Part shown: piece by piece, positions 5,379 through 9,851 of the stretch
Numbering within the stretch: position 1 is the stretch's first letter
How the letters are laid out: each line of letters begins with the position of its first letter
NCBI GenBank assembly: GCA_020428185.1
Contig: JAGQNH010000095.1
Coordinates: 1-9,851, forward strand
Direction: 5' to 3'
Source of the DNA: Candidatus Saccharimonadota bacterium
Lineage (GTDB): Bacteria > Patescibacteriota > Saccharimonadia > Saccharimonadales > Saccharimonadaceae
Length of the DNA: 9,851 nucleotides
Notes under the pieces: model-generated
The model's database searches: none
Told to the model about the DNA's origin: nothing
The model's input: the letters and a program-made list of their open reading frames with translations, nothing else
Position numbers and translations under genes: made by a program

Positions 5379-7358
5379 GTGGACAAGGCACAGCAGCAAC
5401 TAGTAGAGGCACTTAAGGGCTCGAGCACTATCCTTGTTAGCGTGAGCAATGATCCCTCGGTTGATAGTTTGTCTGCTGCTTTAGGATTGACGTTATTGCT
5501 CGATAAGTTAGATAAGCGCGCGACAGCTATCTTTAGTGGTGCAATTCCTCCGGCTATCAGCTTCCTGGAGCCAGACAAGACGTTTGAAAATACTGCTGAC
5601 AGTCTGCGAGATTTTATTATTGCTATCGATAAAGAGAAGGCAGACCATCTTCGCTACAAGGTTGAGGGTGATGTTGTTAAGATATTCATTACGCCGTACA
5701 AGACGACACTATCTCAGGCTGATCTTGACTTTAGTCAGGGTGAGTTTAATGTAGAGCTTGTTGTTGGTTTGGGCGTCACTAGCCAAGATCATCTTGATAA
5801 GGCATTGGATGCACATGGAAAGATTTTGCATGACGCAAAGGTAGTGACTATTACTGCTGGGAATACACCGAGTGAACTCGGGGGTATAGATTGGCATGAT
5901 GAAAAGACAGGCAGTCTTTCGGAGATGATTGTTGCACTCGCTGAGCAATTGACCGATGGTGACAAATTGATTGACGAGCAGATTGCTACAGCACTTTTGA
6001 CAGGTATCGTATCTGCGACGGATCGATTTAGCAACGATCACACATCCTCGCACGCCATGACTGTAGCCGCCCAGTTGATGGCTGCTGGCGCGAATCAGCA
6101 ATTGATTGCAGCCAAGCTTGAAGAAGGACATGAGATTGCTCCCGAGCCGACACCAGCGACTCAGCCAGTAGAAAATAGCACAGCTGAAGTTCAGCCGTCC
6201 GCCGAACCTGCAAAACAACAAGATCCTTCGGAAATATCAATACCGCGTAATGACTCGACAGTAGCGCAGGATACGCCCGTATTGTCATCGACAGAGGGTG
6301 TTGCACCAGCTGTGGATACCGCACCGTTGGAAACGGAGGCTGTATCACAACCAGAAGCTGACGCTGAACCAAAAGTCGAACAAAAATCTACTGTGCAGCT
6401 ATCTGTGAATCCATTGTCAAATGAGGACAATGATCAGCTCGAGCTTGAGAGAGAGCTTGCGGGGGTTACGAAGCCTAATCCAAATATTACTCTTGCTGAG
6501 ATTGAGAACGAGTTGAAGCAGTCTGGTCCAGAATCTCAGGAGGTAAACTCTGGGTCGACTCCTGAGTCTCTTGTTGCATCGCAAGATGCTTCTATGCCTG
6601 GATTTGAACCAACCGGCACTGGTCAACCAGACGCAATTGTGAGTACTGTCGCGGCCGCTGATAGTCAGCCTGCGGTTGTGTCGGAGCCTGTAGTGCAGTC
6701 AGTATTACCTCCTGCGGAAGTACAGTCAGTGTTGCCTCCTGCGGAAGTGCAATCAGTACCATCGATATCCGATGTTTCAATGTCTCCCGAGATTACAACC
6801 GATCATGCGACAGGAGGTCCCGTCTCAGATCCGACACCACCTTTAAATGGTATCGAGGCCGAAATGGTAGCTGAGGGTGAAGTTGTGAATCCACTTGATA
6901 CCGCACAGCCTACGTATGTTGGCAAGAACGTAGCCCCAATAGAGACTGGTCTGAGCGCAGGTACGCCAGAAGTTGCTCAGGCTCTCGCTACTCCGGTCGT
7001 ACCGTCTGCGGACGCAGCGGGGCAGGCTTCCGCTGTGCCGCAGATGACGCTTCCTCCGATGGATCTATCTCCTCAGGAGCCATCTGTTGTATCTCCGGTC
7101 GCTCCTGCAGTACAGCCTGATGCTACACAGGCTCCTGTGTTACCGACGCTTCCTCCGTTACCTCCAATGCCTGCAAATGGCAGCGCGTTGCCATTACCAC
7201 CTCCACCACCCGTTCCGGCTGCCTTTGGGCCTGCGGCGGGCGTAGCACAATCTGGTGCCGTATCTGGTGATGTGTTTGGTGATATGAATAGTGCCCCAGC
7301 GCCAGCTTCAGTCGCTCCTAGCGGCCCGGGTGTGTTCAAGATTCCTGGACAATCGTAA
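5379..7358 (+). CDS. Degenerate DHH-like domain protein with long Pro/Ala/Glu-rich tail
   Basis: A 659-residue protein. Residues about 1-250 resemble the DHH phosphoesterase fold of NrnA/RecJ-type proteins in order and spacing: an N-terminal strand with NDPSVDSLSAALGL (residues 24-37) where active enzymes have a PDGD(A/S)xGS-type motif, then VVTITAGNTP (155-164) where the DHH triad is expected, then LLTGIVSATDRF (to 217) where enzymes have GIxTDTxxF. The metal-ligand positions appear replaced (S-V-D, T-A-G, S-A-T), so I predict no phosphoesterase activity. Residues 250-659 are low complexity, rich in Pro, Ala, Val, Ser and Glu, with an ordered-looking island at about 345-385, a PPPPP run, and an end PGVFKIPGQS. 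No membrane segment or signal peptide is visible. Start is GTG 5379 with AGGA (5369-5372) 6 nt upstream. It could be a scaffold or nucleotide-binding protein; function unknown. Confidence 0.8.
   Translation: MDKAQQQLVEALKGSSTILVSVSNDPSVDSLSAALGLTLLLDKLDKRATAIFSGAIPPAISFLEPDKTFENTADSLRDFIIAIDKEKADHLRYKVEGDVVKIFITPYKTTLSQADLDFSQGEFNVELVVGLGVTSQDHLDKALDAHGKILHDAKVVTITAGNTPSELGGIDWHDEKTGSLSEMIVALAEQLTDGDKLIDEQIATALLTGIVSATDRFSNDHTSSHAMTVAAQLMAAGANQQLIAAKLEEGHEIAPEPTPATQPVENSTAEVQPSAEPAKQQDPSEISIPRNDSTVAQDTPVLSSTEGVAPAVDTAPLETEAVSQPEADAEPKVEQKSTVQLSVNPLSNEDNDQLELERELAGVTKPNPNITLAEIENELKQSGPESQEVNSGSTPESLVASQDASMPGFEPTGTGQPDAIVSTVAAADSQPAVVSEPVVQSVLPPAEVQSVLPPAEVQSVPSISDVSMSPEITTDHATGGPVSDPTPPLNGIEAEMVAEGEVVNPLDTAQPTYVGKNVAPIETGLSAGTPEVAQALATPVVPSADAAGQASAVPQMTLPPMDLSPQEPSVVSPVAPAVQPDATQAPVLPTLPPLPPMPANGSALPLPPPPPVPAAFGPAAGVAQSGAVSGDVFGDMNSAPAPASVAPSGPGVFKIPGQS
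6693..6758 (+). repeat. In-frame 27-bp tandem repeat in the tail of the DHH-like protein
   Basis: Two copies of a 27-bp unit (6693-6719 and 6720-6746) differ at only three third-codon positions, and a partial third copy starts at 6747. They encode VQSVLPPAE twice, then VQSV, starting at residue 439. It is a recent-looking duplication that keeps the reading frame. Confidence 0.9.
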
Positions 7359-7363
7359 AACAA

Positions 7364-8047
7364 CTATTCCATGTTGATAAAATAGTCGATTCCGAGGTTG
7401 TTTCCTCGTTTCTTTTTCGTCCATTCGCAATCATTTCTTTGCGTATGATGAGCTTGCATCACTTGGTGAATCGTATCGAGGTATTGTTTTGCGTCAACTG
7501 TTTCATGGATCTCATCTTTTCGGCGACCTTGTTCCATGAAAACAAATCCTGTATCGATAGATGGCTGGTCTTCTCGCGACCAGCAAAACAGTCGTACACG
7601 AGACATGGGCAAGCCGTCATCTCGTAAGCGATAAAAGGCGAGACACGCGCTACGTGAAGCGACAATGTGATCTATGTGCCCCGTGAAGCCATTGAGGTCA
7701 AATACTATAAACTCAACGTGAATGTCCGAGAGGTTGTTTGTGGTCTGAGTGACGATTTCGGAAATTTGATTAGCAATTTTTATGTGATCGATATTGCTCA
7801 GAGAGCCATCCGCATAGCCGAGGTGATGCATCGATGTGGCACCAAGTAGTTCGCCGGCTGTACGCCACTCCTGTAGTCGTACTTCACCAAGATGTGCATG
7901 ATCGTCTGGGTTTTGGCCATTATCTCCGTCGGTAAGGGTAATCAAGTGTAGTTTTGTACCGTTTTGTACCTCATTAAGAAGTGTCCCTGCCGGACCGAAT
8001 GCTTCGTCATCTGGGTGGGCAAAAATACCGAAGAGAATCTTTTGCAT
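7364..8047 (-). CDS. PIG-L/LmbE family zinc-dependent deacetylase
   Basis: LmbE-like enzymes remove N-acetyl groups from GlcNAc-type sugars, for example in GlcNAc-PI, mycothiol or bacillithiol synthesis or in chitooligosaccharides. The 227-residue product has the family's N-terminal AHPDDE (residues 10-15; zinc ligands His11 and Asp14, catalytic Asp13) and the second motif GHIDH (His124, Asp126, His127), with His127 the third zinc ligand. Length matches a single-domain family member and no signal peptide is present, so it is probably cytoplasmic. The substrate cannot be told from sequence. No glycosyltransferase or thiol-biosynthesis partner adjoins it. The gene ends 5 bp from the convergent DHH-like gene and starts 21 bp from divergent truB. 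The start codon lies 6 nt after a minus-strand TATACT box; the AGAGG next to it is too close to act as a Shine-Dalgarno. Confidence 0.9.
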   Translation of the reverse strand: MQKILFGIFAHPDDEAFGPAGTLLNEVQNGTKLHLITLTDGDNGQNPDDHAHLGEVRLQEWRTAGELLGATSMHHLGYADGSLSNIDHIKIANQISEIVTQTTNNLSDIHVEFIVFDLNGFTGHIDHIVASRSACLAFYRLRDDGLPMSRVRLFCWSREDQPSIDTGFVFMEQGRRKDEIHETVDAKQYLDTIHQVMQAHHTQRNDCEWTKKKRGNNLGIDYFINME

Positions 8048-8053
8048 ACCTCT

Positions 8054-8061
8054 AGTATACT
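8054..8061. promoter_or_regulatory. Palindromic -10 element shared by the PIG-L gene and truB
   Basis: AGTATACT is its own reverse complement, so TATACT is present on the plus strand (8056-8061) and the minus strand (8059-8054). The plus copy ends 7 nt before truB ATG 8069 and the minus copy ends 6 nt before the PIG-L start at 8047. Neither side has a good -35 hexamer. Confidence 0.55.
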
Positions 8062-8068
8062 GGATATG

Positions 8069-8728
8069 ATGACAGATGGAATATTACTTATAGACAAACC
8101 GTCCGGTATGACAAGCTTTGGCGTTGTGGCGCGTGTGAGACGTGTTTTGAGCCAGCAGGCGGGCAAGAAGATAAAGGTGGGTCACACGGGCACGCTGGAC
8201 CCGTTTGCGACTGGTCTTCTCATACTTTGTATTGGCAAGGAAACAAAAAACGCCATGCAGTATACCAAGCTTGATAAGGTGTACGAGGCAACTATACGAC
8301 TTGGGCAGACAAGCACGACAGGTGATCCAGAAGGTGACGTGACAAAGGTTAGTGACGTGCAGCCTTCTCGAGATGACATAGAGAAGGTCTTGCAGCGACT
8401 TATTGGTGATATTATGCAAAAACCACCTGCATTTAGTGCGCTCAAAATTAACGGTCAGCGTGCATATCATCTTGCTCGTCAGGGTAAGGATGTTGATATT
8501 CCTGAGCGACAGATCACAATTCACGACATTGAATTAGTCGAATATGCATATCCGGATGTACGGATTCGTACGCATGTGAGTAGTGGTACATATATTCGCA
8601 GCCTCGCGGAAGATGTCGGAAGAGAGCTTGGAGTTGGTGCGTATTGTTTACAATTGCGACGCACGGCTATTGCCGATTGGAGTATAGAAAAGGCGCAAAC
8701 ACTAGCGGAACTAGGAATAACTGATTAG
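8069..8728 (+). CDS. truB: tRNA pseudouridine-55 synthase, short form without PUA domain
   Basis: Makes pseudouridine 55 in the T-loop of tRNAs. The start is ATG 8069 (or the adjacent ATG 8066), giving MTDGILLIDKPSGMTSF, the standard TruB N-terminus. Motif II GHTGTLDPFATGLL contains the catalytic Asp44. Also present are the KPPAFSALKINGQRAY segment and the VSSGTYIRSLAEDVG signature. With 219 residues it is shorter than E. coli TruB (314) and ends just after the catalytic fold, LRRTAIADWSIEKA, so the C-terminal PUA-like RNA-binding domain is missing, as in some other bacterial TruB proteins. A longer reading from TTG 7964 would add 35 unrelated residues that overlap the PIG-L gene and is rejected. 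The gene is followed by rpsO, matching the widespread truB-ribF-rpsO order minus ribF. Confidence 0.95.
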   Translation: MTDGILLIDKPSGMTSFGVVARVRRVLSQQAGKKIKVGHTGTLDPFATGLLILCIGKETKNAMQYTKLDKVYEATIRLGQTSTTGDPEGDVTKVSDVQPSRDDIEKVLQRLIGDIMQKPPAFSALKINGQRAYHLARQGKDVDIPERQITIHDIELVEYAYPDVRIRTHVSSGTYIRSLAEDVGRELGVGAYCLQLRRTAIADWSIEKAQTLAELGITD

Positions 8729-8734
8729 AGACCC

Positions 8735-8763
8735 TTGCATTACTGGGAAAAAGTTGCTACAAT
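8735..8763 (+). promoter_or_regulatory. rpsO promoter
   Basis: TTGCAT (8735-8740), a 17-bp spacer and TACAAT (8758-8763), with TG one base upstream of the -10 (extended -10). The hexamer ends 9 nt before ATG 8773, so the leader would be only a few nucleotides long. Confidence 0.75.
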
Positions 8764-8772
8764 ACAGTACTA

Positions 8773-9039
8773 ATGATTACAGCAGAGAATAAAGCCAATG
8801 CAATTGCAGCGGTTCAGAAGAGCAAGCAGGACGTCGGTAGTGCCGAGGTTCAGGTTTCTGTTTTGACTGCACGCATCAAAGAAATCACAGAACATCTTCG
8901 TGTTCACAAGCAAGATCACAAGGCCCGCCGTGGTTTGATTCAGATGGTTGGAAAGCGCAAGCGCCTACTTAGCTATCTAGAGCGAAAAGATTTTGCCGGA
9001 TACAAGGCGTTGATTACGCATCTAGGCCTACGAAAGTAA
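8773..9039 (+). CDS. rpsO: Small ribosomal subunit protein S15
   Basis: S15 is a primary 16S rRNA binding protein that organises the central domain of the 30S subunit. The 88-residue product has the usual length and family signatures: DVGSAEVQVSVLTARI, then TEHLRVHKQDHKARRGL, then VGKRKRLLSYLERKD, and the terminal LGLRK. The gene has its own promoter and terminator, so it can be expressed apart from truB. The leader is too short to hold the structured S15 autoregulatory site known from E. coli and other bacteria, so this mode of control is probably absent here. No Shine-Dalgarno sequence precedes the ATG. Confidence 0.97.
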   Translation: MITAENKANAIAAVQKSKQDVGSAEVQVSVLTARIKEITEHLRVHKQDHKARRGLIQMVGKRKRLLSYLERKDFAGYKALITHLGLRK

Positions 9040-9047
9040 ACAAAAAT

Positions 9048-9072
9048 CCGGTCCGAAAGGGCCGGTTTTTTT
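9048..9072 (+). terminator. Intrinsic terminator after rpsO
   Basis: CCGGTCC (9048-9054) pairs with GGGCCGG (9059-9065), including one T-G wobble, around a GAAA tetraloop of the stable GNRA type. Seven T residues (9066-9072) follow directly. It begins 9 nt after the rpsO stop. Confidence 0.93.
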
Positions 9073-9074
9073 GT

Positions 9075-9080
9075 TAGACT
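9075..9080 (+). promoter_or_regulatory. Possible -10 element for the PMT gene
   Basis: TAGACT (read as TAGACT with one mismatch to TATACT) ends 7 nt before ATG 9088 and starts only 2 nt after the rpsO terminator T-run. There is no convincing -35 box, since its place is taken by the terminator stem. No Shine-Dalgarno precedes the ATG. Confidence 0.35.
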
Positions 9081-9087
9081 GAGTAAG

Positions 9088-9851
9088 ATGCAGTTGCTTC
9101 GCAAACTTTTTGCATATCCAGAGGTGTGGGTGTTAACCTTTATTGCGCTTTTGACGCGTCTCTGGTACTTGGGTAGGCCATCTGATATCGTTTTTGATGA
9201 GGTCTATTTTCGTCAGTTTGCTGCAGATTATCTAAGTGGTCACTATTTTTTCGACATTCATCCTCCACTCGTGAAGTTACTTTTTGCCGGCGTTGGAACA
9301 CTTTTTGGATTGAGCCCGCATGATGTTGCGGAAGGCGCCGCTGGTGTTGAGGTGCTTCGTATTCTACCGGCGATTGCCGGTGCGATACTTGTTCCCTTGA
9401 TGTATGTTGTTTTGCGTCAATTCGGACTTAGTAGGCGTATTGCGACTCTTGGTGCTCTATTTGTCCTATGTGATAACGCACTATTGGTTGAGTCGAGATT
9501 TGTGCTCATGGATAGTCTATTGCTACTATTCGGCATTGCTGCAATTAGTTGTTTTTTGCAGTTTAGAAAGAGTAGTGGTAGGCGCCGTGTGGTATGGCTT
9601 GTCGGCATGTCGCTATGTATTGGCATGCTTGTGGGTACCAAATGGACCGGACTTGCTATCGCAGGGCTTCTAGCTGTTGTGTGGTTGTATGAATATGGCA
9701 TGCAAAAAAGCCATAAAAATTGGCGACAATTTGTGAGCGAATGTGCAGTAGTCGTTGCTATTGTTTCGGGCGTATATATCGGCTGTTTTGCTATACACTT
9801 TTCATTGTTGCCGTTCAGCGGTGATGGTGATGTGTTTATGTCTGAACGTTT
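9088..9851 (+). CDS. PMT family mannosyltransferase (GT39-like), N-terminal part, runs off window
   Basis: Integral membrane glycosyltransferase of the protein O-mannosyltransferase type, which uses a polyprenyl-phosphate mannose donor to modify exported proteins. From ATG 9088 about 254 residues are visible and the frame is still open at the right edge. The first membrane segment (residues about 11-29) is followed by RPSDIVFDEVYF with the catalytic-type Asp37-Glu38 pair in the first external loop, then HPPLVKL, and later VESRFVLMDS, all family hallmarks. At least six more hydrophobic segments follow (for example ILPAIAGAILVPLMYVVL and LAIAGLLAVVWLY). The loop motifs identify the family well, but the acceptor proteins and sugar are inferred. 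The C-terminal part is outside the window. Confidence 0.9.
   Translation, partial: MQLLRKLFAYPEVWVLTFIALLTRLWYLGRPSDIVFDEVYFRQFAADYLSGHYFFDIHPPLVKLLFAGVGTLFGLSPHDVAEGAAGVEVLRILPAIAGAILVPLMYVVLRQFGLSRRIATLGALFVLCDNALLVESRFVLMDSLLLLFGIAAISCFLQFRKSSGRRRVVWLVGMSLCIGMLVGTKWTGLAIAGLLAVVWLYEYGMQKSHKNWRQFVSECAVVVAIVSGVYIGCFAIHFSLLPFSGDGDVFMSER

Noticed and set aside
5709..6221. 170-codon minus-strand frame within the DHH-like gene
   Set aside because: No start signal, no recognisable domain, and it lies wholly antisense to a well-supported gene with a good promoter.
7964..8068. TruB extended upstream from TTG 7964
   Set aside because: The added residues do not resemble TruB, overlap the PIG-L coding sequence on the other strand, and precede the standard MTDGILLIDKPSG start.
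9404..9673. Separate 89-codon hydrophobic protein
   Set aside because: It is an out-of-frame reading of the PMT gene, whose frame from ATG 9088 is open and carries the FDEVYF and HPPL motifs.
1..9851. Alternative genetic code (TGA as Gly) of SR1/Gracilibacteria
   Set aside because: TGA closes the HAD and Fic genes at natural ends, and no conserved gene here needs in-frame TGA to be read through.

Overview
The window looks like the chromosome of a Candidate Phyla Radiation bacterium, most likely Candidatus Saccharibacteria (TM7). The signs are very tight packing (every intergenic gap is under about 175 bp), a small-genome style of gene order (polA, mutM, holA, rpsT, truB, rpsO), short or reduced protein versions (TruB without a PUA domain), and a divergent pseudo-DHH protein. 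This assignment is inference from gene content and style, not from a marker phylogeny. TGA is used as a stop codon (for example at the ends of the HAD and Fic genes), so this is not the recoded SR1/Gracilibacteria code.

Layout. 1-625: the 3' end of DNA polymerase I. 679-1278: an unknown single-pass membrane protein behind its own promoter. 1304-3661: a compact co-oriented operon of HAD hydrolase, mutM (8-bp overlap) and holA (1-bp overlap), which links base-excision repair and the replicase clamp loader. 3717-4790: a Fic-domain protein, ending at a perfect 15-bp inverted-repeat terminator shared with the convergent rpsT (5208-4840, minus strand). 5209-5378 is a divergent promoter region serving rpsT and a 659-residue protein made of a degenerate DHH-like domain plus a long Pro/Ala/Glu-rich tail. 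That gene runs to within 5 bp of the convergent PIG-L/LmbE deacetylase gene (8047-7364). The deacetylase gene is divergent from truB (8069-8728) across only 21 bp. rpsO (8773-9039) follows with its own promoter and a GNRA-loop terminator, then the 5' part of a PMT-family mannosyltransferase leaves the window.

The most striking signal is a recurring start architecture. At several genes a -10 hexamer ends 6-7 nt before the start codon with no usable Shine-Dalgarno sequence, which predicts leaderless mRNAs (clearest at 1304, 3717, 8047 minus, 8069 and 9088, also likely at 679, nearly so at 8773). Operon-internal or UTR-bearing genes (mutM, holA, rpsT, the DHH-like gene) have ordinary Shine-Dalgarno sequences instead. 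At the PIG-L/truB divergence one 8-bp palindrome, AGTATACT, provides a correctly placed -10 element on both strands.

I found no CRISPR array, tRNA, rRNA, insertion sequence or phage genes. There is no gene-free stretch longer than 300 bases.
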